A stretch of 64,000 bases of DNA from CAVQXR01 sp963717955 (GTDB lineage Bacteria > Actinomycetota > Thermoleophilia > Gaiellales > Gaiellaceae), in assembly GCA_963717955.1 (NCBI GenBank), contig CAVQXR010000001.1:1426001-1490000 (forward strand). The letters run 5' to 3'. This document shows, one piece after another, positions 9,069 to 18,122 of the stretch. Below the pieces are notes generated by a model. It was not told the origin of the DNA, did no database searches, and worked only from the letters and a program-made list of their open reading frames with translations. The translations under genes and the position numbers were made by a program. The stretch's first letter is position 1. Every line of letters begins with the position of its first letter.

Positions 9069-9084
9069 GGCTAGCGTTAGTCGA

Positions 9085-9795
9085 GTGCACGTGAAGAAAC
9101 GCACCGTCCTTCTCGTGGAGGACGAGCAGTCGATCACCGAGCCCCTCGCGGGCGCGCTCGCCTCCGAGGGGTTCGACACGCGTGTCGCGGGAACGTGCGG
9201 GGAGGCGCTCGAGCTCGCGCGCCGGATCTCGCCCGACCTCGTGCTCCTCGACGTCATGCTTCCGGACGGATCCGGCTTCGACGTCCTTCGCGAGCTGCGC
9301 CGGAGCTCCGAGGTTCCCGTGATCATGCTGACCGCCCGGGGTGAGGAGACCGACCGGATCGTCGGGCTCGAGCTCGGCGCCGACGATTACGTCGTCAAGC
9401 CGTTCAGCGCCCGCGAGGTCGTGGCCCGGATCAGGGCCGTGCTCCGCCGGGCTGCGCGGCTGCCAGGCGGCACCGAGAGCCCGATCGAGATCGTGGCTGT
9501 CATGCTCGACCCCGCCCGGCGGACCGCCACGCTCGGCGGAGAGCCGCTCGAGCTCGCGCGCAAGGAGTTCGAGCTCCTTCACTTGCTGATGGCGAATGCC
9601 GGGCAGGTGCTCACCCGCGAGCGCCTGCTCGACGAGGTCTGGGACGTGAACTGGTTCGGCTCCACGAAGACCCTCGACGTCCACATGAGCAGCCTCCGGA
9701 AGAAGCTCGCGGACAACCCCGCCGAGCCCCGCTACATCCACACGGTCAGGGGGATCGGGTTCCGGTTCAGCACCCCCGACGAGGCCGCGCCGTGA
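9085..9795 (+). CDS. OmpR-family response regulator
   Basis: 236 residues. Receiver domain residues 6-115: acidic pocket E12-D13, phospho-acceptor D56 in LVLLDVMLPDGSG, switch Thr in MLTARGE (T83) and Lys in YVVKPFSARE (K105). The C-terminal half is a winged-helix DNA-binding domain of the OmpR/PhoB type, ending in the TVRGIGFRF hairpin. The GTG start is about 7 bases after a -10-like TAGCGT, so the message may be leaderless. Its stop overlaps the sensor kinase GTG by 4 bases. Targets are unknown; the flanking exported-protein genes are natural candidates. Confidence 0.95.
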   Translation: MHVKKRTVLLVEDEQSITEPLAGALASEGFDTRVAGTCGEALELARRISPDLVLLDVMLPDGSGFDVLRELRRSSEVPVIMLTARGEETDRIVGLELGADDYVVKPFSAREVVARIRAVLRRAARLPGGTESPIEIVAVMLDPARRTATLGGEPLELARKEFELLHLLMANAGQVLTRERLLDEVWDVNWFGSTKTLDVHMSSLRKKLADNPAEPRYIHTVRGIGFRFSTPDEAAP

Positions 9796-11231
9796 GCCTG
9801 CGCGCCCAGCTGCTGGTCGCCTTCGCGTACGTGCTGATCCTCGTGCTGGTCGCGCTCGAGGTTCCGCTCGCCCTCAACGTCTCGCGCCGTATAGACACCG
9901 AGGTGCGAGCCCAGGCGAGCAGTGCCGCCCATCTCGTGGCCGCCAGCGCCTCCGGCCGGCTCGAACGCGCGTCGGATCTCGAGGGGCTCGTCGAGCGGGC
10001 GGCGGACGACGTGAACGGGCGGGTCATCGTGGTCGATCGGGCCGGGAGCCTCCTCGCCGACTCCGAGGGCGCAGGCCTGCTCGGCGAGAGCTACGCGGCC
10101 CGCCCCGAAATCCGAACCGCGCTCGACGACGGGCTGGTCTCCCAGGGGCGGCGCGCGAGCGAGACGCTCGGCTCCGAGCTCCTCTATACGTCCGTCCCGA
10201 TCGTCGAGGCGGGACAGCGAGTCGGCGCCGTGCGCGTCACCCAGAGCGTGGACGCGATCGACGAGAAGGTGCGCAACGACGTGCTCGCGCTCGCCGGGAT
10301 CGGCGCCCTCGCGCTGGCCGTGGGACTCGCCGTCGCCTGGTTCCTCGCGGGGTCGATCGCGCGACCGCTGCGGGGGCTCGCGGCGGCGACCGAGCAGGCG
10401 GCCGCGGGGGATCTGTCGGCACGCGCGGAGGTCGCCGGCTCACGCGAGCAGCGTGAGGTTGCGACTGCCTTCAACACCATGACGGCGCGACTGGGTGACG
10501 TGCTCGAGGGCCAGCGCGAGTTCGTGGCGAACGCGTCGCACCAGCTCAGGACGCCGCTCACCGGACTGCGGCTCCGCCTCGAGGCCGCAAGCCTCAGGAC
10601 GGACGACCCGTCCGTACGCGGCGAGCTCGAGGCCGCAGACCGCGAAGTGGAACGCCTGGCGCGTCTGCTCACCGGCCTGCTCACGCTCGCGCGTGAGGGC
10701 GAGGCCCCCGCCCTGGCCCAGCCGACCTCCGTCGCCGATGCCGCCGAGCGCGCGGTCGACCGGTGGGAGGCCGGCGCGGCGGAACGGGGTCAGACCCTGT
10801 CGCTCGACGCCGGGTCGGACGTCCTCGCGCGTGCCTCCGGGGAAGACGTGGCGATCATCCTCGACAACCTCGTCGAGAATGCCCTCGACTACTCGCCGCC
10901 CGGCAGCACGGTCACGATCTCGTGGAGACGGCGCGATGGGCTGGCGGTCCTCGAGGTCGCAGACGAGGGGCCCGGGCTCGCCGAGGGAGAGGAGGAGCGG
11001 GTCTTCGACCGCTTCACCCGTGGTGCGGCGTCCTCCTCGGTTCCAGGAACCGGCCTCGGGCTTCCGATCGTCCGGACGCTCGCGCGCCGCTGCGGCGGCG
11101 ACGCCCGCATCGCCAACCGTCCGGAGGGCGGTGCCCGCGCGGAGGTCACGCTGCCGCTCGGGACTTTGCCAAGCCCGAACCCCGAGCCTACCGGCGCGTT
11201 ACCCCGGGCGAGCTACGCTGAGGACAGATGA
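9792..11231 (+). CDS. Membrane sensor histidine kinase
   Basis: 479 residues. Transmembrane helices at about 8-29 and 165-187 flank an extracytoplasmic sensor of roughly 135 residues. HAMP region starts near SIARPLRGLAAATEQ; DHp helix has the phospho-acceptor His in ANASHQLRTPLTGLR (H250). The ATPase domain has the N box NLVENALDYS, G1 DEGPGL, F box VFDRFTRG and G2 GTGLGLPIV, so all catalytic boxes are intact. GTG start overlaps the regulator stop; its own TGA overlaps the ATG of a small exported protein, which may be a partner or target of the pathway (inference). Confidence 0.95.
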   Translation: MSLRAQLLVAFAYVLILVLVALEVPLALNVSRRIDTEVRAQASSAAHLVAASASGRLERASDLEGLVERAADDVNGRVIVVDRAGSLLADSEGAGLLGESYAARPEIRTALDDGLVSQGRRASETLGSELLYTSVPIVEAGQRVGAVRVTQSVDAIDEKVRNDVLALAGIGALALAVGLAVAWFLAGSIARPLRGLAAATEQAAAGDLSARAEVAGSREQREVATAFNTMTARLGDVLEGQREFVANASHQLRTPLTGLRLRLEAASLRTDDPSVRGELEAADREVERLARLLTGLLTLAREGEAPALAQPTSVADAAERAVDRWEAGAAERGQTLSLDAGSDVLARASGEDVAIILDNLVENALDYSPPGSTVTISWRRRDGLAVLEVADEGPGLAEGEEERVFDRFTRGAASSSVPGTGLGLPIVRTLARRCGGDARIANRPEGGARAEVTLPLGTLPSPNPEPTGALPRASYAEDR

Positions 11232-11740
11232 AATCGCCCCGGGGAAGTCGCATGATTCTGCTCGCCGTGAGCGGGATCGTGCTCGCGGCAGGACTCGGAT
11301 TCGGCGCCCACCTCGCTTCGGGCGGCGGGACCGGGCTTGCGGCCGCCGGCATCTCGGGCGGTGACGTGCTGGCCCCGGCCGAGGCGTCCGGGTCCGGGCC
11401 CACCTCGACCGGAGCGACGGAGCCCGTCCGGACGGTGACCGACGCCTCGACCCGGGCCGACGACCGCGCCGGCGGCGGATCGGGCTCCCGGACGGACACC
11501 GATCGGGCGAGCACCGAGTCGGAGGATCGCAACGGCGGGGAGCGCTCCGGGTCGACCTCCACGGGCGGCGACGACGACAGGAGCTCGGGCAGCGGCGGCG
11601 AGGACTCCGGCGGGAGCGACCAGAGCTCCGGCGGCGGGGGCGACGACGACTCCGGCGGCAGCGACTCGAGCGGCGGCTCCGGCAGCGATGACTCGAGCGG
11701 CGGCTCCGGCTCCGGCAAGGACGAAGACCGAGACGACTAG
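11228..11740 (+). CDS. Exported or anchored Ser/Gly/Asp-rich protein
   Basis: 170 residues. An N-terminal basic-hydrophobic segment (MILLAVSGIVLAAGLGFGAH) is a signal peptide or membrane anchor; the rest is disordered and rich in Ser, Gly and Asp with repeats of SSGG/GGDDD type. It has the same architecture as the 8515 protein, but without His. The ATG overlaps the kinase stop by 4 bases, so it is translated with the two-component system. The last 4 bases overlap the convergent cyclase-family gene. No family recognised. Confidence 0.7.
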   Translation: MKSPRGSRMILLAVSGIVLAAGLGFGAHLASGGGTGLAAAGISGGDVLAPAEASGSGPTSTGATEPVRTVTDASTRADDRAGGGSGSRTDTDRASTESEDRNGGERSGSTSTGGDDDRSSGSGGEDSGGSDQSSGGGGDDDSGGSDSSGGSGSDDSSGGSGSGKDEDRDD

Positions 11741-12756
11741 CTAGAGCCATGTCGGGGCGGCAGCGCCGCCCCGACATGGCAGTCCCGGGTCTCGGAGTGG
11801 CTAGCCCGCAAGGGCACCGCGTAGGACGGCATCGGGGCGCCCGTCGCTCCGCGGAGCTTCATCGGGAAGCCGAGGAAGGCGAACTCGTACTGCTTCTCGG
11901 CGGCGAGCTCCTGCATGTCCACGACCTCGATGATCTGGGCGCCGGCCGTGGAGAACATGTACGCGTGCACCGGCAGGAAGCTGTTCGGCTCCTTCATCGG
12001 CAGCACCTCGAGCCCGATCGTGTCGCCGGCGATGCACATCGCGCCGGCCTCCTCGCAGAGGTACTTGGCGGCGCCGAGGCCGATCCCGGGCGGGTTGTTC
12101 AGGTAGCCGTCGAAGTCGGGCCAGACCGACATGCGCCCCATGCGGACGCAGACGACGTCCTTCTTGCGAAGCTCGACCCCTTGCGCCTGCGCACACTTCT
12201 TCAGGTCGTCGGGGCTGACCTCGTAGCTCTCGGGCAGGCAGTCGACGCCGTGCATGCCGGCGATGTCGAGCAGCACGCCGCGCGCGATGATCGGCGGGTA
12301 GTTCTCGAGGCCGCCCTTGTTCCAGATCCGGCTGCCGAGCTCCTTGTCCGCCGTCCATCCGTTCCAGAACATCCCGTGATGGCCGAGGTGGTTGAGCGTG
12401 TCGACGTGGGTCCCGCAGTGCGTGTACATGTGGATCGAGTCGCCGCAGTAGGAGTAGCTCTCGATCACCTCGCGCGGCATGCCGTGGAGGTTGTCGTTGA
12501 CCGACCCCTGCGGGGTGTGCGTCATCCAGATCTCGTACTTCGGATCGCCGGCGGCGAGCCACGACGGCATCCCGATGAAGTACTCGACGTTGAGGTCGAA
12601 GACGTGGCTCCCGTCGAGGTGCTCGAGGATCGCCTTGTTCGTCTCCGGCGTGATCCAGTTCAGGCGCCCGATCTCGTCGTCCGGCCCCCACGGGCTCTTC
12701 GAGACCTTGAGGCCGTCCTTCTCGATCAGCGCCTCGGGTCGAAGCTCGTCTGCCAT
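11737..12756 (-). CDS. Cyclase-family metal-dependent hydrolase (kynurenine-formamidase-like)
   Basis: 339 residues. Members hydrolyse formamides, cyclic amides or lactones with a Zn/Mn site. The signature HxGTHxDxxxH is present as CGTHVDTLNHLGH, with a further metal-site segment CIAGDTIGLEVLP. Starts at the ATG of MADELRPEAL, 6 bases after an AGGAGG Shine-Dalgarno; overlaps the upstream nitrilase-family gene by 31 bases, so the pair is coupled. The C-terminal 14 residues (CHVGAALPPRHGSS) come from the hairpin sequence and look non-conserved. Substrate unknown; pairing with a nitrilase-like enzyme suggests two-step breakdown of an N-containing compound. Confidence 0.88.
   Translation of the reverse strand: MADELRPEALIEKDGLKVSKSPWGPDDEIGRLNWITPETNKAILEHLDGSHVFDLNVEYFIGMPSWLAAGDPKYEIWMTHTPQGSVNDNLHGMPREVIESYSYCGDSIHMYTHCGTHVDTLNHLGHHGMFWNGWTADKELGSRIWNKGGLENYPPIIARGVLLDIAGMHGVDCLPESYEVSPDDLKKCAQAQGVELRKKDVVCVRMGRMSVWPDFDGYLNNPPGIGLGAAKYLCEEAGAMCIAGDTIGLEVLPMKEPNSFLPVHAYMFSTAGAQIIEVVDMQELAAEKQYEFAFLGFPMKLRGATGAPMPSYAVPLRASHSETRDCHVGAALPPRHGSS
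11746..11780. terminator. Strong hairpin between convergent genes
   Basis: Perfect 16-base arms (GCCATGTCGGGGCGGC at 11746-11761, complement at 11765-11780) with a 3-base loop, 6 bases after the stop of the plus-strand gene. Suited to end the two-component operon. It lies inside the 3' end of the minus-strand cyclase-family reading frame, whose last residues it encodes. No U-tract. Confidence 0.75.
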
Positions 12757-13607
12757 CCGTGCCCTCCTATCCTCGATTGACTGCGCGCGGATCCTCGGAC
12801 CAGCGTGCCGTACAGCTCCGGGCGCCGGTCGCCGAAGAGATCCATCTCGTGGGTGCCGGGCACCGGGTTCAGCTCCTTCGTCCTCGCCTGCTCGAGATCG
12901 ATCTCGGCCACGACGAGCGCCTCGCCCGTCTCCGCCGCATCGGCGAGGCGATCGCCGTTCACGTCGCAGATCTGGCTCCAGCCGCAGAACGTCGCCCAGC
13001 GCTCGGTGCCGACGCGATTCGCCGTGAGCAGGAAGATCCGGTTCTCCTGGGCGCGGGCCCGCGTGAGCACCTCCGCGTTGAAGCGCCCGGCGAGCGGCCA
13101 GTTCGTCGGGTGCGCGACAATCTCCGCACCGGCCAGGGCGAGCGTGCGCGTCAGCTCGGGGAAGCGGATGTCGTAGCAGATCTCGAGCCCGATCCTGCCC
13201 AGCTCGGTCTCGAAGACCGCGAGCTCGTCGCCGCGGGCGACGTACCGGTCGACGCCGAGGTACGGCAGGTGCGTCTTGCGATAGCGCCCGATCAGCCCGT
13301 CGGGCCCGGCGAGGACGGCAGCGTTGTAGAGGAGATCGCCGTCGCGCTCGAGCATCCCCGACACGCAGTGCAGACGAAGGCGCGCGCAGGCGCGCTCGAG
13401 CGCGTCCACGAACGGGCCCGGGATCTCCTCGGCGTGGAGCAGCGCCTCCTCGGCGCTGTCGAACATGTAGCCGGAGCTCGCGCACTCGGGCAGCACGACC
13501 AGCCGGCACCCTGCCGCAGCCGCTTCCTCGAGCCCGGCGAGGCACCGCTCGCGGTTGCGATCGGGCTCTCCGAGCCGCGGCTCGATCTGGGCGACGCCGA
13601 CCAGCAT
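12726..13607 (-). CDS. Carbon-nitrogen hydrolase (nitrilase superfamily)
   Basis: 293 residues with the complete Glu-Lys-Cys triad: E41 in VVLPECASSGY, K111 in YRKTHLPYLG and C144 in EICYDIRFPE. Such enzymes hydrolyse amides, carbamyl groups or nitriles. It is closest in pattern to omega-amidase / N-carbamoyl amidohydrolase-like members, which is an impression rather than proof. ATG start at MLVGVAQIEP. First gene of a two-gene operon with the cyclase-family hydrolase; divergent from the DsbA-like gene 28 bases away. Confidence 0.92.
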   Translation of the reverse strand: MLVGVAQIEPRLGEPDRNRERCLAGLEEAAAAGCRLVVLPECASSGYMFDSAEEALLHAEEIPGPFVDALERACARLRLHCVSGMLERDGDLLYNAAVLAGPDGLIGRYRKTHLPYLGVDRYVARGDELAVFETELGRIGLEICYDIRFPELTRTLALAGAEIVAHPTNWPLAGRFNAEVLTRARAQENRIFLLTANRVGTERWATFCGWSQICDVNGDRLADAAETGEALVVAEIDLEQARTKELNPVPGTHEMDLFGDRRPELYGTLVRGSARSQSRIGGHGWQTSFDPRR

Positions 13608-13635
13608 GGGCGGCGCGAGTCTATAACTCGCCGGG

Positions 13636-14230
13636 ATGGCCCGCCCCGTGACTTTTCTCTACGACATCGTCTGCCCCTACTCCTACATGGAGTCGCGCGC
13701 CGTCGAGGCGGCCGAGGACGCCCGCGCCGTCGATCGTGGACTGGGTGCCGTTCGAGCTTCGCCCGGCGCCCCGCCCGCTGCTCGAGGTCCGCGGCGACCA
13801 CCTGCGGGTCGACTGGACGAGGAACGTGTACCGGCGGGCGGTGGCGCTCGGGATCGAGATCCACCTGCCGCGCTTCCAGCCCCGCTCGACGCTCCCGCTC
13901 GCCGCGTGCCTCTGGGCCGACGAGCAGGGCGCGGGCCGCGCGTTTCGTCACGCGCTCTACGAGGCGTTCTTCTGCGACGGCGAGGACGTCGCCACCGACC
14001 GCGAGCTCGCCCGGGCGGCGGCGAGCGCCGGCCTCGACCCGGACGGCGCGATCGCGGCGGCCTACGAGGCGGCCCGGATCGAGCGGGTCGGCGAGCTCAG
14101 GTCCTGGGCGCTCTCGGCGGGGATCCGCGGCGTCCCCTCGCTGCTCACTGCCGACGGCGCGAGCCACTGGGGCATGGGCGGCGTGGAGCGGCTGCTCGCC
14201 GGGCAGCCGCTCGTCCCGCGATCGGCGTAG
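13636..14230 (+). CDS. DsbA/FrnE-family thioredoxin-fold protein, one frameshift
   Basis: Thioredoxin-fold oxidoreductase or isomerase of the FrnE/HCCA-isomerase type. The start frame gives MARPVTFLYDIVCPYSYME with a CPYS active-site motif, rather than CxxC. Near base 13720 the homologous reading moves by one frame to VDWVPFELRPAPRP and continues to WALSAGIRGVPSLLTADG, the cis-Pro loop. Total length 595 bases is 3n+1, consistent with a single extra base (a C in the GCCCGCG run). Read through, it is about 197 residues, normal for the family. Sequencing error is the likeliest cause. Confidence 0.8.
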
Positions 14231-14236
14231 GCCCTG

Positions 14237-15461
14237 TCAGACGCCGAGGCGCTCGAGCAGCGCGTCCGCGTCGGCGTCGATCTCGACGGGGACGAGCCGG
14301 TCCGCGATCGGGTCCGGCGTCTTGAGCCCGTCGCCGGTGACGAGCAGCACCACCCGCTCGTCCGGGCGGACCTCGCCGGAGCGGACGGCTGCACGCAGCG
14401 CCCCGAGCGTCACGCCCGCGGCGGTCTCGCCGAAGACGCCCGGTCGTCTCGGCGAGCAGCGCCATGTTGACGCCGATCTCCTCCTCGGGCCTGCATGAGA
14501 TCGTCTCCGCCGGTCCGCTTCGCGGTCGCGACCGCGAGGTCGCCGTCGGCCGGGTTTCCGATCGCGAGCGAGCGGGCGATCGAGTCGGGCCGCAGCGGCG
14601 TCACCCGGCGATCCTCGGCCAGACGCCGTCGCCACCGGCGCGCAACCCTCCGCCTGCGCCCCGATCATGCGGGGCTGCGGCCCCTCGACGAGCCCGAGCT
14701 CGCGCAGCTCCTCGAAGCCCTGGCTCACCTTCGAGTACATCGCGCCCGAGGCGATCGGCGCGACGACGACGTCGGGCAGCTCCCAGCCGAGCTGCTCGGC
14801 GATCTCGAAGCCAAGCGTCTTCGAGCCCTCGGCGTAGTAGGCGCGAAGCCCGACGTTGACGAAGCCCCAGGGCATCTCGAAGGAGAGCTCGACCGTGAGG
14901 CGGCGAGCAGTCGTCGTAGGTGCCCCGGACCGCGTAGATCGTGGCGCCGTACACCGCGGTCGCGACGAGCTTCTCGGGCTCGAGGTCGGTCGGGACAGAA
15001 GACCGCCGCCTCCATCCCCTCGGCGGCGGCGCGGGCGGCGACGGCGTTCGCGAGGTTGCCGGTCGAGGAGCAGGCGAGGGTGTCGAGGCCGAGCTCCTGC
15101 GCCTTCGCGCAGGCCACGGCGACGACCCGGTCCTTGAACGAGTGCGTCGGGTTCGCGTGTCGAGCTTCAGCCAGACCTCGGAGAGGCCGAGCGCCGAGGC
15201 GAGCCGCGGTGCGCGGCATCGAGCGGCGTGAAGCCGGGCGCGAGCCGCGGCTCCGCCGGCGCCTCGACGGGGAGCAGCGGCGCGTAGCGCCAGATCGAAC
15301 GCCGGCCCGGCCGCGATGCGCTCGCGCGTGACGTCGCCCCGCAAGGCCGTCCCAGTCGTAGACGGGGTCGAGCGGTCCGAAGTCGCGGGGACAGACCGCG
15401 ATCGGGCCGAGCTCATGGTCGGTCTCAGCAGACTCGACAGCGGAGGGATAGTCGCAGGCAC
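14237..15461 (-). pseudogene. thrC: Threonine synthase (first copy), several frameshifts, under a SAM riboswitch
   Basis: PLP enzyme converting O-phosphohomoserine to threonine. Family blocks occur in order but in different frames: IAVCPRDFGPLDPVYDWDG, NPTHSFKDRVV with the PLP Lys, CSSTGNLANAVAA, VNVGLRAYYAEGSKTLGFE, VVVAPIASGAMYSK, GAQAEGC and a C-terminal VVLLVTGDGLKTPDPI. GTG start at 15461, 8 bases after an AGGAG Shine-Dalgarno and just downstream of the riboswitch. Several indels are needed to join the blocks. Because all conserved residues survive, assembly error is more likely than decay. It carries an extra N-terminal region that the copy at 21.9-22.9 kb lacks. A related PLP synthase of the same fold cannot be excluded. 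Confidence 0.8.
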
Positions 15462-15481
15462 CTCGAGTTCTCCTTCGTCTC

Positions 15482-15596
15482 GCTCGACATCCTTCCGGGC
15501 CGTAGCCCGGCCGGGTTTGGCACCTTGCCGTCGTCAGCGTGGCAGGTTGCCGGGGCTTCGTCGGGCCGGTTCCCTCTGCCCCTCTCGATGTGAGCG
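15482..15596 (-). promoter_or_regulatory. SAM riboswitch (SAM-I/IV clan) upstream of thrC
   Basis: On the minus strand the core GAGGGAACCGGCCCGACGAA, then GCCCCGGCAACC, then AAGGTGCCAAACCC matches the S-box/SAM clan (consensus GAGGGA-GGCCC-GAAgCCcGGCAACC and GGTGCcAA). The P1 helix pairs GCTCACATC (15596-15588) with GATGTCGAGC at the other end, with one bulged C. A -10-like TATACT lies just upstream on the same strand (about 15622-15627). It ends 20 bases before the GTG, so control of translation or transcription of this threonine synthase by SAM is expected. SAM-I versus SAM-IV was not resolved. Confidence 0.88.
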
Positions 15597-15701
15597 GGAC
15601 GTGGCCCGCTCTCGAGGCGGAGTATAACGACCAGATGAGCGAGTCGGAGCTCGACCGGCAACTCTGCTGCGACACGTTCCGATCAACCAGCCAGACGCGC
15701 G

Positions 15702-16888
15702 GTGGAACTGCTCGAGCTCGTCCGGAAGGAGGCGACGGAGGCGGGTCTCGCCGCGCCGCACCTGCGCGACGAGGCCGTCGACGCCGCGCTGGCGACTGCG
15801 TCCGCGCTCGTCCGTGAGCGCCGGCGAGAGCTCCTCGCCGCCAACGAGGCGGACGTCGAGGAGGCGACCGGGACGGCTCGACGAGGGGACGCTCGATCGC
15901 CTCCGCCTCGACGGACGGCCGGGTCGACGCGCTCGCCGAGCAGGTCGCCGCATGGCGGCCATCCGCCCCGCTCGATCGCGAGATCGCGTCGCTGGACGCT
16001 GCCGAACGGGCTCGACGTGAGCGAGCGGCGGATCCCGATCGGGACCGTCGGCGCGAACTTCGAGGCACGGCCGAACGTCGCTCTCGACGTGGCGGGCCAG
16101 CTGCTGAAGAGCCTCAACACCGCCGTGCTGCGGACGGGCGGCGCCGCGCTGCGCACCGTCACCGTCCTCGTCGACGAGGTCCTGCGCCCGGCGCTCGAGC
16201 GGGCAGCGGCCTGCCGCCGGCCGCGGTCGGCCTCGTCCGCTCGCGCCGACCGCGACGGCGCCCGCGCCCTCGTGCTCGCTGCCGCGCGAGATTCCGCTCG
16301 TCATCCTGCGCGGCAGCGGCGAGACGACGGCGCGCGCTCGCCCGGCTCGCCGCCGAGAACGGCGTCCGGACGCTCGCCCATGCCGAGGGGGGCGGCGTCC
16401 TCTACGTCCACGCCAGCGCCGACGCGACGAGAGGCCGCAGCGCTGCACGGAGGCGAGCCTCGATCGGCTCGGCGTCTGCAACCGGCTCAACCTGCTGCTC
16501 GTCGACCGCGCGCGCGGGCCGACCTCGTGCCTCGGCTGGCCGAGACCGTGCAGCGACTCGGCCTCGTGTTCCGTACCGCAGCCGCGCAAGCGCACTCGCG
16601 CGCCGGAGAGCCGCTGACGCGAGCGCCTGGGCTACGAGTGGGCGAACGACCCCGACCGCGTCGGCGACGGTCACCCTCGACGTCGTGGACTCGCTCGAGG
16701 AGGCGGTCGCGATCGCGAACGGCGAGACCTCGGGGCTCGCGGCCGGGATCGTCGCCGAGGACGCCGACGCAGCCGGGCGGTTCCTCGACGGGTACCGCGG
16801 GACGGCCGCGTTCTGGAACGCGACGACCCGCTTCACCGACGGCTTCGCGCTCACCGGAGCGCCGGAGACCGGCATCAACGTCGACTAG
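15702..16888 (+). pseudogene. proA: Gamma-glutamyl phosphate reductase, several frameshifts
   Basis: Second step of proline synthesis: NADPH reduction of gamma-glutamyl phosphate. Conserved blocks in changing frames: RRELLAANEADVEEATG, LPNGLDVSERRIPIGTVGANFEARPNV, QLLKSLNTAVLRTGGAALRT, then the late block VDSLEEAVAIANGETSGLAAG and FWNATTRFTDGFALTGAPE to the stop. At least five shifts, most explained by one extra base (for example near 15885, 15928 and 15995). GTG start (VELLELVRKEAT). proB follows in the same direction, so the pathway is intact apart from the indels. Consensus error is the favoured explanation. Confidence 0.82.
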
Positions 16889-17017
16889 ACGCCCGGCCCC
16901 CGCGGCCCGGTAACCTATCGCGACTTGTGGCTGCGGCAGTACCGCGTCGTCGGCGACGGCACACAGCGGAGATGAGGCGACCACTCACCACGTCGCGATC
17001 ACTCACCGGGTCTGGAG

Positions 17018-17038
17018 GGACCGGATCTCACCCGGTCC
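17018..17038. repeat. Short palindrome, CCGGATCTCA family
   Basis: GGACCGG (17018-17024) and CCGGTCC (17032-17038) around ATCTCAC, in the proA-proB gap. The CCGGATCTCA core also occurs in the composite palindrome at 44097-44169, suggesting one dispersed repeat family. The remaining 16889-17057 sequence shows no gene. Confidence 0.6.
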
Positions 17039-17057
17039 GTCGCGAGCCCACAGCAAG

Positions 17058-18111
17058 GTGGCGCACGTGAGACGGCCGCTGGTGGTCAAGTTCGGCACCA
17101 GCCTGATCGTGGGGCCGCGGCAGCAGGTGCGCCGGCAGGTGCTGCGGGCCCGGGCACGCGAGATCGCCCAGGTCGTGCGCGACGGAACTCCCGTCTGCGT
17201 CGTCTCGTCGGGCGCGATCGCGCTCGGGCTGCCCCGGCTCGGCCTCGACCGGCGTCCGCGCAGCATGCCCCGGCTGCAGGCGGCCTCGGCGCTCGGCCAG
17301 ACGCGACTGCAGGCGGCGTGGGACGAGGCGCTCGGCGCCGAGCGCGTGCCGGCGGCGCAGGTGCTCCTCACCTCCGTCGACGTCGCCGAGCGGTCGACCT
17401 ACGTGAACGCGCGCAACGCGCTGAACGCGCTGTTCGCGCTCGGGGCCGTGCCCGTCGTGAACGAGAACGACACGACGGCGACCGACGAGATCACGTTCGG
17501 CGACAACGACGCGCTCGCCGCCCAGGTGGCCGTCCTCGCGAAGGCGAGACTGCTCGTGCTCCTCACGGAGGTCGAGGGCGTGCTGTCGCGGGCTCCGGGC
17601 ACCCCGGGCGCGCAACTCGTCGCCGACGGCTCGAACGCGCGCACCGCCGTGCTGGGCGGGGCGTCCCCGCTCGGCAAGGGCGGGATGCGCAGCAAGGTGC
17701 TCGCCGCCGAGGTCGCCGCCGCCGCCGGGTATCCCGACGGTGATCGCCGCCGGCACCGGGAAGGACGTGCTCCTGCCGATCCTCGCCGGCGAGCCGCGGG
17801 GGACGCGGTTCGCCGCCGACGACCGCGCACCGTCGGCGTTCAAGCTCTGGCTCCGCTTCGGCAAGCCGGTGTCGGGCCTGCTCCGCGTCGACGAAGGGGC
17901 GAAGACGGCGCTCGTGAGCGAGGGCGCGAGCCTGCTCGCCGTCGGTGTCGCGCGCTGCGAGGGCCGCTTCGAGGCGGGAGACGGGATCGAGATCGTCGGC
18001 CCGGACGGCGTAGCGTTCGCGAAGGGCATGGCGAGCGCCGGCTCGGCGCAGGTGCGGCGCCGCCCGCGCGGCCTCGAGGTCGTGCACCGAGACCGGCTCG
18101 TCCTGTACTGA
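17058..18111 (+). CDS. proB: Glutamate 5-kinase with PUA domain, one frameshift
   Basis: First step of proline synthesis (ATP-dependent phosphorylation of glutamate). Amino-acid kinase domain: VVKFGTSLIVG, VSSGAIALGLPRLG, NALFALGAVPVVNENDT, FGDNDALAAQVA, LLTEVEGV. Near 17730 the frame changes: GCCGGGTATCCC should read without the T, giving AAGIPTVIAAGTGKDVLLP. The C-terminal 90 residues (AFKLWLRFGKPVSGLL, VGVARCEGRFEAGDGIEIVG) are a PUA domain. 1054 bases is 3n+1, so one extra base restores 350 residues, a normal length. Start GTG 17058 or 17067; neither has a strong Shine-Dalgarno. Confidence 0.9.
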
Positions 18112-18122
18112 CATGCCCCCAA

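Noticed and set aside
8413..9741. 442-codon minus-strand frame across the exported-protein and response-regulator genes
   Set aside because: No recognisable domain; antisense to well-supported genes with Shine-Dalgarno sites.
15540..15701. T-box leader upstream of thrC
   Set aside because: No T-box sequence; the conserved core matches the SAM riboswitch clan instead.
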